From: Duganella lactea
GTDB taxonomy: Bacteria > Pseudomonadota > Gammaproteobacteria > Burkholderiales > Burkholderiaceae_D
DNA: 64,000 nt
Direction: 5' to 3'
Assembly: GCF_009857505.1 (NCBI RefSeq)
Contig: NZ_WWCP01000013.1
Coordinates: forward strand, 62,001-126,000
Below, one piece after another: positions 26,033 through 34,656 of this stretch. The stretch's first letter is position 1. Each line of letters opens with the position of its first letter. The notes under the pieces were generated by a model. That model made no database searches. It saw only the letters and a program-made list of their open reading frames with translations, and was not told where the DNA came from. Both the position numbers and the translations under genes were made by a program.

Positions 26033-26802
26033 GCGAACTGGGTGAAGTCCGGTTTGCGTTTCTGGAAGAAGGCCATGAAGGCTTCCCTGGCTTCCGGCGA
26101 GGACAGCATTTTGCCGAAGTGGATGTTTTCGGCGGCGATGGCGACACTGGTCGGCGCCTTGCGGGCGGCTTTCATCAGCTCTTTGGTCACGCGGATCGAG
26201 CTGGCTGGCAGCGTGACCAGCTTGGCGGCCTGGCCTTCGGCGAAGGCGCGCAGTGCGTCAACCGGCAGCACTTTCGAAATCAGCCCCATCTCCAGCGCTT
26301 CCTGCGCGCCGAAGGCTTCGCCCAGCATCAGTTTCTCGGCCGCGCGCGGGTAGCCGGCGATTTGCGTCAGCAGCAAGCTGGACGCGAACTCGGGGCACAG
26401 GCCCAACTGCACGAACGGCATCGAGAACTTGGCATTGTCGGCGGCGTAGACCAGGTCGCAATGCATCAGCAGCGTGGTGCCGATGCCGACCGCGTTGCCG
26501 GCCACCGCCGCCACCACTGGCTTGCTCGCACCGCTCAGCGCCATCATGAATTTGTAGACCGAACGGTCTTCGATCGCGCCGCCGGCGGGGGCGGTTTTCA
26601 TGAAGTCTTCCAGGTCGTTGCCGGCGGTGAAAATCTCCGGCTTGCCGACCAGCAGGATGGCGCGTACGGCGGTATCGGTTTCGGCGGCGGTCAGTGCGTC
26701 GGCCATCGATTGATACATGGCGGCGGTGATGGCGTTCTTGCGCTCTGGACGGTTGAATTCCAGCGTCAGGATGCCGTTTTGAATGCTGCTTAAAATTTCC
26801 AT
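26029..26802 (-). CDS. Enoyl-CoA hydratase/isomerase family protein
   Basis: 257 residues with the crotonase fold: IFTAGNDLEDF (oxyanion-hole region), GNAVGIGTTLLMHCDLVYA (second oxyanion-hole helix), and a catalytic-Glu region GLCPEFASSLLL. It should act on 2-enoyl-CoA in fatty-acid degradation. The ATG at 26802 is preferred because GGAG lies 8 bases upstream; a TTG at 26814 also opens the frame. It follows the thiolase gene after a strong terminator hairpin, so it may have its own promoter or be read by read-through. Confidence 0.9.
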   Translation of the reverse strand: MEILSSIQNGILTLEFNRPERKNAITAAMYQSMADALTAAETDTAVRAILLVGKPEIFTAGNDLEDFMKTAPAGGAIEDRSVYKFMMALSGASKPVVAAVAGNAVGIGTTLLMHCDLVYAADNAKFSMPFVQLGLCPEFASSLLLTQIAGYPRAAEKLMLGEAFGAQEALEMGLISKVLPVDALRAFAEGQAAKLVTLPASSIRVTKELMKAARKAPTSVAIAAENIHFGKMLSSPEAREAFMAFFQKRKPDFTQFA

Positions 26803-26818
26803 GTCTGTCTCCAAAATG

Positions 26819-26841
26819 AAAGGGCGCCGTAGCGCCCTTTT
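26819..26841 (-). terminator. Intrinsic terminator after the thiolase gene
   Basis: On the minus strand a perfect 9-bp stem AAAGGGCGC / GCGCCCTTT with a TACG loop is followed by CATTTT. It lies 18 bases after the thiolase stop, and marks the probable end of the main beta-oxidation transcript. Confidence 0.8.
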
Positions 26842-26858
26842 CTATCGCAGTGTGATGA

Positions 26859-28055
26859 TTACACGCGCTCGATAATGCCGGCCGCGCCCATGCCGGCGCC
26901 GACGCACATCGTCACCATGCCGTACTTCAGGTTGTTGCGACGCAGTGCGTGCACCACGGTCGCGGCACGGATCGCGCCGGTGGCGCCCAGCGGGTGACCC
27001 AGCGCGATCGCGCCGCCCATCGGGTTGACCTTGGCCGGGTCCAGGCCCAGATCGCGGATCACGGCCAGCGCCTGCGCGGCGAACGCCTCGTTCAGCTCGA
27101 TCCAGTCCAGTTGATCCTGGGTGATGCCGGCGGCCTTCAGCGCATCGGGAATCGCAAACTTCGGACCGATGCCCATGATTTCCGGCGGCACGCCTTTAAC
27201 GGCGAACGACGAGAACTTGGCCAGCGGCGTCAGGTTGTGCTCTTTCAGGATTTTCTCGGAGACCACCAGCAGCGCGCCGGCGCCGTCGGACATCTGCGAG
27301 CTGTTGCCGGCGGTGACCGACCCCTTGGCGGCGAAGACCGGCTTCAGCTTGCCCAGGGTTTCCATGCTGGTTTCCGGACGCGCGCCCTCGTCGGTATCGA
27401 CAGTGCGGGTCTTGACCTTGATTTCACCGCTGGCCAGATCCGGCGTGCGGGTGATGATCTCGACCGGCGTGGTCTCGTCCTTGAAGAAGCCGGCCTGCTG
27501 CGCGGCCACGGCGCGACGGTGCGACTCCACCGAGAACGCGTCCTGGTCTTCGCGCGACACCTTCCACTGCGCCGCCACTTTCTCGGCGGTCAGGCCCATG
27601 CCGTAGGCCATGCCAACGTTTTCGTCGGTGAACATATTCAGGTTCATCGATGGATGGTGGCCCATCATCGGCACCATCGACATCGACTCGACGCCGCCCG
27701 CCAGCATGACGTCGCATTCGCCCACGCGGATACGGTCGGCCGCCATGGCCAGCGCGGTGATGCCCGATGCGCAGTAACGGTTGATGGTCACGCCGCCGAC
27801 GGTCTTCGGCAAACCGGCCAGCAGCACCGATTGACGGGCGATGTTGAAGCCCTGTTCCGCCTCAGGGAACGAGCAGCCGATGATGGCGTCGGTGATCAGC
27901 GCCGGGTCCAGGCCAGGGGCCTGCGCCAGCGCCGCCTGGATCACCTTCACCAGCAGATCGTCCGGGCGGGTTTTGTTGAACATGCCGCGCGGCGCTTTGC
28001 CGATCGGGGTACGGGTCGCGGCGACGATGTATGCGTCTTGAACTTGTTTGCTCAT
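26859..28055 (-). CDS. Acetyl-CoA C-acyltransferase (3-ketoacyl-CoA thiolase)
   Basis: 398 residues, the normal thiolase length. Active-site Cys95 is in INRYCASGITAL, His354 in GHPLGATGA, and the second Cys384 in MCVGAGMGAAG. It cleaves 3-ketoacyl-CoA to acetyl-CoA and a shortened acyl-CoA in the last step of beta-oxidation, partnering the bifunctional dehydrogenase encoded 11 bases upstream. The sequence is of the FadA/FadI type rather than the PhbA biosynthetic type, judged by gene context more than by single residues. Confidence 0.93.
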   Translation of the reverse strand: MSKQVQDAYIVAATRTPIGKAPRGMFNKTRPDDLLVKVIQAALAQAPGLDPALITDAIIGCSFPEAEQGFNIARQSVLLAGLPKTVGGVTINRYCASGITALAMAADRIRVGECDVMLAGGVESMSMVPMMGHHPSMNLNMFTDENVGMAYGMGLTAEKVAAQWKVSREDQDAFSVESHRRAVAAQQAGFFKDETTPVEIITRTPDLASGEIKVKTRTVDTDEGARPETSMETLGKLKPVFAAKGSVTAGNSSQMSDGAGALLVVSEKILKEHNLTPLAKFSSFAVKGVPPEIMGIGPKFAIPDALKAAGITQDQLDWIELNEAFAAQALAVIRDLGLDPAKVNPMGGAIALGHPLGATGAIRAATVVHALRRNNLKYGMVTMCVGAGMGAAGIIERV

Positions 28056-28066
28056 TGTCTTATTCC

Positions 28067-30466
28067 TTAGTTGCGGACTGGCTTACCGGTTTGCAGCATG
28101 CCCATGATGCGCTCTTGGGTTTTCGGATGGTTCAGCAGCTCCAGGAAGGCTTTACGCTCCATGTCCAGCAGCCACTGTTCGCTCACGAAGGAACCCTGAT
28201 CGATGTCGCCACCGCTGACGATTTCGGCAATCATGTCGCCCAGCTTGAAGTCGTGGGCGGAGATGAAGCCGCCGTCACGCATGTTGACCAGTTGCGCCTT
28301 GATGGTGCCCCAGCCGTAGCGGCCGGTCACCTGGATCGGCGCTTTCAGCGGCTCGCGGTAGCCCTTATCGAACATCGCGCGCGCTTCGGTTTTGGCGACG
28401 TGCAGCAGTTCGTAAGGGTTGAACACGATCACGTCGTCTTCTTTCAGGTAGCCCATCGCTTGCGCTTCCAGCGCCGATTTCGACACATTCGCGGTGGCCG
28501 CGTTGGTGAAGCCGGTTTTCAGGAATTGCAGGATGTCGGTGCCCTTGGCTTCCTTGTAGGCGCGCTGCGCCGCTTCCTTCAGGCCGCCACCGGCGGGAAT
28601 CAGGCCCACGCCCACTTCCACCAGGCCGATGTACGATTCGATCGAGGCCACGCGCTTCGACGCGTGCAGCGCCATTTCGCAGCCGCCGCCCAGCGCCAGG
28701 CCAGCCACTGCGGCCACCACCGGCACGTTCGAATATTTCATCGCCATGAAGGTGTCTTGCAGTTCCTTGATGATCGGATCGACGGCCTTGGCGCCACCGC
28801 TCATGAACGCTGGCAGTGCCGATTGCAGGTCGGCGCCGGCCGAGAAGGCGCCGCCGTCGGCTGCGTCCGCCGCCCAGATCACCAGGCCCTTGAAGTTCTT
28901 CTCGGCTTCGGCCAGTGCTTTACGGAAGCCGGCGATGACGCCAGGGCTGATCACGTGCAGCTTGGTTTTCATCGAGATCACCAGCACCTCGTCGCCCGAG
29001 TGCCACAGGCGCACGTCGTCGTCCTCATGCACGGTGGTGCCGGCTTTGCGGCCGTCGATTTCGCCCGAGCCCAGCACTGGTGCACGGAATTGCTGGCGCT
29101 GGTACACGGCCAGATCCGAACGCGGAATGTAGGCCTTGGCTTTCGGCGACCACGAACCTTGCGGCGTGTGCACGCCCTTCTCGGCGACCGGGCCTTCGAA
29201 CACCCAGGCTGGCAGCGGCGCGCTGCTCAGCGCGTGGCCGGCGTCGATGTCTTCCTTGACCCACTGGGCCACCTGGGTCCAGCCGGAGGCCTGCCAGGTT
29301 TCGAAGGGACCAACGGCCCAGCCGAAGCCCCAGCGCATGGCGAAGTCGATGTCGCGCGCGTTGTCGGCGATGTCTTCCAGATGCACGGCGATGTAGTGGA
29401 AGGCGTCGCGGAAGATCGCCCACAGGAACTGCGCCTGCGGGTTGGTCGATTCGCGCATCGCCTTCATTTTCTTGACCGGATCTTTTTCCTTCAGGATGCG
29501 GGCCACGATGTCGGCCGCCTTGGCGCCGCCCGGCACGTATTCACCGGTGGCGAAGTCCAGCCGCAGGATGTCCTTGCCGACTTTCTTGTAGAAGCCGGCG
29601 CCGGATTTCTGGCCCAGCGCGCCCTTCTCGACCAGCTTGGCCAGCACTTCCGGGGTTTTGTAGACCGAGGCGAACGGATCGTCCGGCAGGTAGTCCTGCA
29701 TGGTCTTGATCACGTGACCCATGGTGTCCAGGCCGACCACGTCTGCGGTGCGGAAGGTACCCGATTTGGCGCGGCCCAGCTTGGCGCCGGTCAGGTCATC
29801 CACCACGTCCACCGACAGGCCGAATTTTTCAGCTTCGTGGACGATGGCCAGAATGCCGAACACGCCGACGCGGTTGGCGATGAAGTTCGGCGTATCTTTG
29901 GCGCGGACCACGCCCTTGCCCAGGGTCGAGGTCAGGAAGCCTTCCAGCTGGTCGGCGATCTCTGGCTTGGTGTCCGGGGTCGGGATGATTTCGACCAGGT
30001 GCATATAGCGCGGTGGGTTGAAGAAGTGCACGCCGCAGAAGCGCGCCTTCAGGTCCGCGTCGAAGCCTTCGGCCAGCTTGCCGATCGACAGGCCCGAGGT
30101 GTTCGAGGCGAAGATCGCGTTGGCCGAAATGTGCGGCGCGACTTTCTTGTACAGGTCGTGCTTCCAGTCCAGGCGCTCGGCGATCGCTTCGATGATCAGG
30201 TCGCACTCGGCCAGCTTGGCCAAGTCGTCCTCGTAGTTGGCGACTTCGATCAGCGCGGCGTGTTCCTTGTTGCCCAGCGGCGCAGGCGACAGTTTCTTCA
30301 GGCCTTCGATGGCTTTCAGCACGATGCCATTTTTCGGCGTGCCCTCTTTTCCTGGCAAATCAAACAGCACCACAGGCACTTTGGCGTTGATGCAATGGGC
30401 GGCGATTTGCGCGCCCATCACGCCGGCGCCCAGCACGGCTACTTTTTTAACGATGAAATTGGTCAT
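28067..30466 (-). CDS. Bifunctional 3-hydroxyacyl-CoA dehydrogenase/enoyl-CoA hydratase, FadN-type domain order
   Basis: 799 residues. The NAD-binding dehydrogenase domain comes first (VAVLGAGVMGAQIAAH at 9-24, HFFNPPRYMHLVE, then the 3HCDH C-terminal domain to ~310), and the crotonase domain lies in the C-terminal half (~500-700, with FSAGADL and AGLALGGGCEMAL). This is the reverse of E. coli FadB, and like Bacillus FadN. It hydrates enoyl-CoA and oxidises 3-hydroxyacyl-CoA. It sits between the acyl-CoA dehydrogenase and thiolase genes with short gaps of 12 and 11 bases, indicating one transcript. Confidence 0.93.
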   Translation of the reverse strand: MTNFIVKKVAVLGAGVMGAQIAAHCINAKVPVVLFDLPGKEGTPKNGIVLKAIEGLKKLSPAPLGNKEHAALIEVANYEDDLAKLAECDLIIEAIAERLDWKHDLYKKVAPHISANAIFASNTSGLSIGKLAEGFDADLKARFCGVHFFNPPRYMHLVEIIPTPDTKPEIADQLEGFLTSTLGKGVVRAKDTPNFIANRVGVFGILAIVHEAEKFGLSVDVVDDLTGAKLGRAKSGTFRTADVVGLDTMGHVIKTMQDYLPDDPFASVYKTPEVLAKLVEKGALGQKSGAGFYKKVGKDILRLDFATGEYVPGGAKAADIVARILKEKDPVKKMKAMRESTNPQAQFLWAIFRDAFHYIAVHLEDIADNARDIDFAMRWGFGWAVGPFETWQASGWTQVAQWVKEDIDAGHALSSAPLPAWVFEGPVAEKGVHTPQGSWSPKAKAYIPRSDLAVYQRQQFRAPVLGSGEIDGRKAGTTVHEDDDVRLWHSGDEVLVISMKTKLHVISPGVIAGFRKALAEAEKNFKGLVIWAADAADGGAFSAGADLQSALPAFMSGGAKAVDPIIKELQDTFMAMKYSNVPVVAAVAGLALGGGCEMALHASKRVASIESYIGLVEVGVGLIPAGGGLKEAAQRAYKEAKGTDILQFLKTGFTNAATANVSKSALEAQAMGYLKEDDVIVFNPYELLHVAKTEARAMFDKGYREPLKAPIQVTGRYGWGTIKAQLVNMRDGGFISAHDFKLGDMIAEIVSGGDIDQGSFVSEQWLLDMERKAFLELLNHPKTQERIMGMLQTGKPVRN

Positions 30467-30478
30467 TGTCGTTTCCTC

Positions 30479-32269
30479 TTAGAACAGGTCGGCGTCGAGG
30501 GCCATCAGGTTGGCGGCGCCCGAACGCGCCTGGCGGATCAGGGTGGCGGTTTCCGGTTGCAGGCGGGCGAAGTAGAAGCGCGCGGTCGCCAGCTTGGTTT
30601 TGTAGAAGGTGTCGCTGCTATCCTGTTTTTCCAGCGCGATCTTGGCCATTTGCGCGAAGAAGTAGCTGTACACCAGATGACCGACCACGCGCAGGTAAGG
30701 CACGGCGGCGGCGCCCACTTCGTCGGCGTTCTGGAAGGCCTTCATGCCGATTTCCATGGTCAGCTTGGTGACTTTGTCGCCCAGGTCGCCCAGCGGGGTG
30801 ATGAATTCGCTCAGATTTTCGTCCAGACCGTTTTCTTCGACGAACGCTTTGATTTTCTCACCGAACTTGCGCAGCTTGGCGCCGTTGTCGCCGAGGATCT
30901 TGCGGCCCAGCAGGTCGAGCGCCTGGATGGTGTTGGTGCCTTCGTAGATCAGGTTGATGCGCGCGTCACGCACGTATTGCTCCATGCCCCACTCGCTGAT
31001 GTAGCCGTGGCCGCCGTACACCTGCATCGCTTCCGAGGTGGCGATCCAGGCGTTGTCGGTGATGAAGGCCTTGACGATCGGGGTCAGTAGCGCGACTTCG
31101 TCGGCGGCTTCTTTACGCACGTCTTCGTCCGGGTGGTGCAGCTCGCGGTCGATCTGCAGCGCCACGTAGGAGGTGAAGGCGCGCGCGCCTTCGGCATAGG
31201 CGCGGCCGGTCAGCAGCATGCGGCGCACGTCCGGGTGCACGATGATCGGGTCGGCTGGCTTCTCCGGATTTTTCGGGCCGGTCAGCGAGCGCATCTGGAT
31301 ACGGTCCTTGGCGTAGGTCACGGCGTTCTGGTATGCCACTTCGGTCAGGCCCAGCGACTGCATGCCGACGCCCAGACGGGCGGCGTTCATGAACACGAAC
31401 ATGGCGTTCAGGCCTTTGTTCGGCTGGCCGATGATCCAGCCCTTGGCGCCGTCCAGATTCATCTGGCAGGTCGAGTTGCCGTGGATGCCCATTTTTTCTT
31501 CGATGGCGCCGCAGGTGATCGGGTTGCGTTCGCCAATGCCGCCGTCAGCGTTCGGCAGGAACTTCGGCACCAGGAACAGCGAGATGCCTTTCGAGCCTTC
31601 CGGCGCGTCCGGCACGCGGGCCAGCACCAGGTGCAGGATGTTTTCCGACATATCGTGCTCGCCGGCCGAGATGAAGATCTTGTTGCCGGTGATCAGCCAC
31701 GAGCCGTCCGCCTGCGGCAGCGCTTTCGAGCGCAGCATGCCCAGGTCGGTGCCGCAGTGCGGTTCGGTCAGGCACATGGTGCCGGTCCATTCACCCGACA
31801 CCAGTTTCGGCAGATAGGTTTTCTTTTGGTCGTCGGTGCCGTGTTCCTTCAGGCACTCGTAGGCGCCGTGCGACAGGCCCGGGTACATGGTCCAGGCCTG
31901 GTTGGCCGAGTTCAGCATCTCGTAGAACGAGTTGTTCATCACCACCGGCAGGCCCTGGCCGCCGTATTCCGGATCGCAGGCCAGCGCCGCCCAGCCGCCG
32001 TCAACGTATTGCTTGTAGGCTTCCTTGAAGCCCTTCGGCGTGGTCACGGTCTTGGTCGCGCCATCGTAGTGACAGCCTTCGCGGTCGCCGCTGTGGTTCA
32101 GCGGGAACAGCACCTCGGCAGTGAACTTGCCGCCCTCTTCCAGCACCTGGTTGATGATGTCGGCATCGATTTCCGAGTAGTTCGGCAGCGTTTTCAGTTC
32201 ATCTTCCACCTTCAGCAGCTCGTGCAGAACGAATTGCATATCCCGGATTGGCGCGACGTATTGACCCAT
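30479..32269 (-). CDS. Acyl-CoA dehydrogenase with C-terminal extension (FadE/DmdC-like)
   Basis: 596 residues: acyl-CoA dehydrogenase N, middle and C domains to about 460, with MCLTEPHCGTDLG in the FAD-binding middle domain and the catalytic Glu near residue 441 in LIYEGTNTIQALDLLG. An extra helical domain of ~120 residues completes the protein, as in the bacterial VLCAD-like/DmdC class. It performs the first, FAD-dependent oxidation of beta-oxidation. It lies 35 bases downstream of the TetR gene and upstream of the bifunctional enzyme, so it is part of the same operon. Confidence 0.93.
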   Translation of the reverse strand: MGQYVAPIRDMQFVLHELLKVEDELKTLPNYSEIDADIINQVLEEGGKFTAEVLFPLNHSGDREGCHYDGATKTVTTPKGFKEAYKQYVDGGWAALACDPEYGGQGLPVVMNNSFYEMLNSANQAWTMYPGLSHGAYECLKEHGTDDQKKTYLPKLVSGEWTGTMCLTEPHCGTDLGMLRSKALPQADGSWLITGNKIFISAGEHDMSENILHLVLARVPDAPEGSKGISLFLVPKFLPNADGGIGERNPITCGAIEEKMGIHGNSTCQMNLDGAKGWIIGQPNKGLNAMFVFMNAARLGVGMQSLGLTEVAYQNAVTYAKDRIQMRSLTGPKNPEKPADPIIVHPDVRRMLLTGRAYAEGARAFTSYVALQIDRELHHPDEDVRKEAADEVALLTPIVKAFITDNAWIATSEAMQVYGGHGYISEWGMEQYVRDARINLIYEGTNTIQALDLLGRKILGDNGAKLRKFGEKIKAFVEENGLDENLSEFITPLGDLGDKVTKLTMEIGMKAFQNADEVGAAAVPYLRVVGHLVYSYFFAQMAKIALEKQDSSDTFYKTKLATARFYFARLQPETATLIRQARSGAANLMALDADLF

Positions 32270-32304
32270 GGTTTTCTCCTGATGACTACTGTAGTTTGAT
32301 TTGA

Positions 32305-32907
32305 TTAATTCAACTTCACTGCATTGCGATATGTTTCAAGCACGCGCTCAAAGCCCTGCTCGGCCCGCTCCTGGCTGCCGGGGATGCGCATGAAGCGGCC
32401 GTCGTGATGCAGGGCCAGGATCAGGCCGTACATCTCGTAGACCAGCTGCTGCGGATCGGTGCTGGCCTTGAAGTCGCCGCAGTCGACGCACTGCTGCACG
32501 CAGCGCAGCAGCGCGCCCTGCCAGGCGCCGACCATGGCCATCAACTCCTCGCGGATCGGGCCGGGACGGTCGTCGTACTCCACCGCGCCGCTGATGTAGA
32601 TGCAGCCCGAGGCCACTTCCACACTGACCCGCTTGACCCAGCGCGCAAACATCGCCTGCAGGCGCTGAATGCCGCGCGGCTCCTTCACGCTGGGGAAGAA
32701 CACTTCCTGCTCGAAACGATGGTGGTACAGCTTCAGCACTTCCAACTGCAAATCTTCACGCGATCCGAAGTGCGCGAACACGCCGGATTTGCTCATGTTC
32801 ATCTTATCCGCGAGCAATCCGATGGTCAGACCTTCCAGACCATCACGGCTGGCCAGATCCAGCGCCATGTCCAGGATCGCCGCGCGGGTTAACTCGCCTT
32901 TGCGCAT
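32305..32907 (-). CDS. TetR-family regulator of the beta-oxidation operon
   Basis: 200 residues. The N-terminal helix-turn-helix (~8-50) reads RAAILDMALDLASRDGLEGLTIGLLADKMNMSKSGVFAHFGSRE in two adjoining pieces, and the C-terminal part is the helical ligand-binding domain. It is first in a same-strand run with the acyl-CoA dehydrogenase genes, so it probably represses them and itself until an acyl-CoA binds. ATG 32907 is the first codon that fits the TetR start (MRKGELTR); no strong ribosome site precedes it. A candidate operator and promoter lie about 110 bases upstream. Confidence 0.88.
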   Translation of the reverse strand: MRKGELTRAAILDMALDLASRDGLEGLTIGLLADKMNMSKSGVFAHFGSREDLQLEVLKLYHHRFEQEVFFPSVKEPRGIQRLQAMFARWVKRVSVEVASGCIYISGAVEYDDRPGPIREELMAMVGAWQGALLRCVQQCVDCGDFKASTDPQQLVYEMYGLILALHHDGRFMRIPGSQERAEQGFERVLETYRNAVKLN

Positions 32908-33015
32908 AAATTTAGTTGAGGTATTAATAAGATTGCATCCCAGAGTAGTTTTATTGAAATCTTGGAGAAGGATTATTCTGCTCCAGATAAATTTACTCTG
33001 TGTGAAAAGAATTGC

Positions 33016-33054
33016 GAACGCTCGTACTATTATCCACTTGCGGGGGAATGTCAA
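33016..33054 (-). promoter_or_regulatory. Candidate promoter and operator for the TetR/beta-oxidation operon
   Basis: On the minus strand a perfect -35 TTGACA (33054-33049) is followed after 16 bases by TAATAG (33032-33027). Overlapping the end of this -10, and downstream of it, is the imperfect 12-base palindrome GTACGAGCGTTC (33027-33016, 8 of 12 bases symmetric). This placement suits a repressor. It is a prediction from spacing and symmetry only. Confidence 0.45.
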
Positions 33055-33079
33055 ACAGTACCTTTAGAGGTGGCGTTCT

Positions 33080-33098
33080 ATTGCTGCGACGCAGCAAT
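33080..33098. repeat. Small perfect hairpin beyond the hslR stop
   Basis: ATTGCTGC and GCAGCAAT (8 bp) enclose GAC. It lies 18 bases after the hslR stop on the minus strand but has no T-run, so it could be a weak or Rho-assisted terminator. Confidence 0.4.
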
Positions 33099-33115
33099 GC
33101 GGAGGGGAAACTAAC

Positions 33116-33487
33116 TCAGAGTTTGTCCAGTTCGCGACGGTCGCGCTTGGTCGGACGGCCCTTGATGGTGGTGCCGGGTTCGCGGTACAGACGGCGGTTT
33201 TCCGCCACGGCGGCGCGGCGCGCGACACTGACCTCGGTTTCCTCGTACAGATTGCGCGCTACCGGCGCCGGGCCGCGCACATCGGACAGGCCCATGACAT
33301 CGACCTCCCACTGATCGGCGCCGTTGTCGATCTCCAGCACGTCGCCGAGCTTGACGTTGCGCGCCGGCTTGGCGCGGTCGCCGTTGACGATCACCCGGCC
33401 CAGCGAGATGGCGTCGGTGGCCAGCGAACGGGTTTTGAAGAAGCGCGCCGCCCACAGCCATTTATCCAGTCGTACCCCTTCGCTCAC
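33116..33487 (-). CDS. hslR: S4-domain RNA-binding protein, Hsp15 family
   Basis: 123 residues. The S4 RNA-binding domain covers residues 5-65 (VRLDKWLWAARFFKTRSLA, then GRVIVNGDRAKPARNVKLGD) and a basic tail ends with GRPTKRDRRELDKL, both as in Hsp15. E. coli Hsp15 rescues stalled 50S subunits with nascent chains after heat shock. The GTG start at 33487 overlaps the clsB stop (GTGA), so it is translationally coupled to clsB. Confidence 0.93.
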   Translation of the reverse strand: MSEGVRLDKWLWAARFFKTRSLATDAISLGRVIVNGDRAKPARNVKLGDVLEIDNGADQWEVDVMGLSDVRGPAPVARNLYEETEVSVARRAAVAENRRLYREPGTTIKGRPTKRDRRELDKL

Positions 33488-34647
33488 GCGTATTTCCCCA
33501 CTGCGAACACCCGCATTAGTAACTTGTAGAACACAAACGCAATCCCGTAGCCGATCCGGCGCACATGGCCGACATGCTCGAAGTCATCATAGGTGATCAG
33601 CTTGCCGTCGGCAACCGCCGCCTCGATGTGCCGGCGCAAACTGTCCGCAAAGGCGGCGTCCTTGATCACCACATTGGCCTCCTGATTCAGGAACAGGCTC
33701 AGCCCGTCCACATTGCTGGAACCGACCGTGGCCCAGTCGTCATCGATGACGGCGACCTTGGCATGCAGCTGCGTCTTATGATACTCCACCACCTTGACGC
33801 CCGCCGCCAGCAGCTTTGGATAAAAAGAATGCGCCACCGCGTCCTGCAGCCAGATCTCGCCGACGCCAATCAGCAGCACCACCTCGACGCCGCGCTCGGC
33901 GGCCGAGGTCAGCGCGCGGCGGAACTTGCGGCTGGGGGCGAAATACGGATTGGCCAGCAACACGCTCTTGCGCGCCTGGCCCAGCGCCTTCAGATAGGCG
34001 CGCTGAATGGTATGGCGGTTGCGCAGATTGTCGCGCACCACGAAGCCAGCCTGCACCGCGTGGGCGGCGGCGATCTTTTCCACCTTGCGCATGTCGCGGT
34101 ACAGGCCAATCCGCTTGATGAGGCTGAGCTTGCCGAGACGACGCCACTGCGCCACCGCCTCCAGCTGGATTTCGGCCACCAGCGGGCCGCGCACCTGCAC
34201 CGCGAAATCCCAGCGGGGCGACGACAGAGCCTTGCTGTGATCGTAATCGCAGAACATGTCATCGTTGATGTTGATGCCGCCGACATAGGCGACGTTGCGG
34301 TCGACCACGCAGATCTTGCGGTGGGTGCGCGTGACGCCGCGCTTGAACCACGGATTGAAGATGCGGTGCTCGACGCCGCCGGCGGCGAACGTCGCGTGCA
34401 TGCTGTTGATCTGGCGGCGGCCCGTGCCCCACCAGTCGGTGATCACGCGCACCTGCACGCCGCGCTGGGCGGCGCGGATCAGCGCGGCGGTGACGCTTTG
34501 GCCGGTCTCGTCGCCGGCGAAGATATAGGTCTCGAAATACACCTCATACTGCGCGGCATCGATGGCGCCGATCAGCGCCGGAAAAAAATCGGTACCGGTG
34601 TGGAGCAGTGTGACTTCGTTATCGGCGATGAAATTGACTGGGCGCAT
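33484..34647 (-). CDS. clsB: Cardiolipin synthase ClsB
   Basis: 387 residues with two phospholipase-D HKD motifs: one near 106-117 (THRKICVVDRN) and one near 293-304 (QLHAKVAVIDDD). It starts directly with the catalytic domain and lacks the two N-terminal membrane helices of ClsA, which is the ClsB layout. It joins phosphatidylglycerol molecules to cardiolipin at the inner membrane. A 9-base gap separates it from the upstream EEP-family gene, which is the same pairing as ybhO-ybhP in E. coli. Confidence 0.92.
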   Translation of the reverse strand: MRPVNFIADNEVTLLHTGTDFFPALIGAIDAAQYEVYFETYIFAGDETGQSVTAALIRAAQRGVQVRVITDWWGTGRRQINSMHATFAAGGVEHRIFNPWFKRGVTRTHRKICVVDRNVAYVGGININDDMFCDYDHSKALSSPRWDFAVQVRGPLVAEIQLEAVAQWRRLGKLSLIKRIGLYRDMRKVEKIAAAHAVQAGFVVRDNLRNRHTIQRAYLKALGQARKSVLLANPYFAPSRKFRRALTSAAERGVEVVLLIGVGEIWLQDAVAHSFYPKLLAAGVKVVEYHKTQLHAKVAVIDDDWATVGSSNVDGLSLFLNQEANVVIKDAAFADSLRRHIEAAVADGKLITYDDFEHVGHVRRIGYGIAFVFYKLLMRVFAVGKYA

Positions 34648-34656
34648 AGTGGGCGC

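Noticed and set aside
28031-31090. Open frame of 1019 codons on the plus strand
   Set aside because: It is antisense to the FadN-type and acyl-CoA dehydrogenase genes, is His/Gln/Arg-rich without domain signals, and reflects third-position GC bias.
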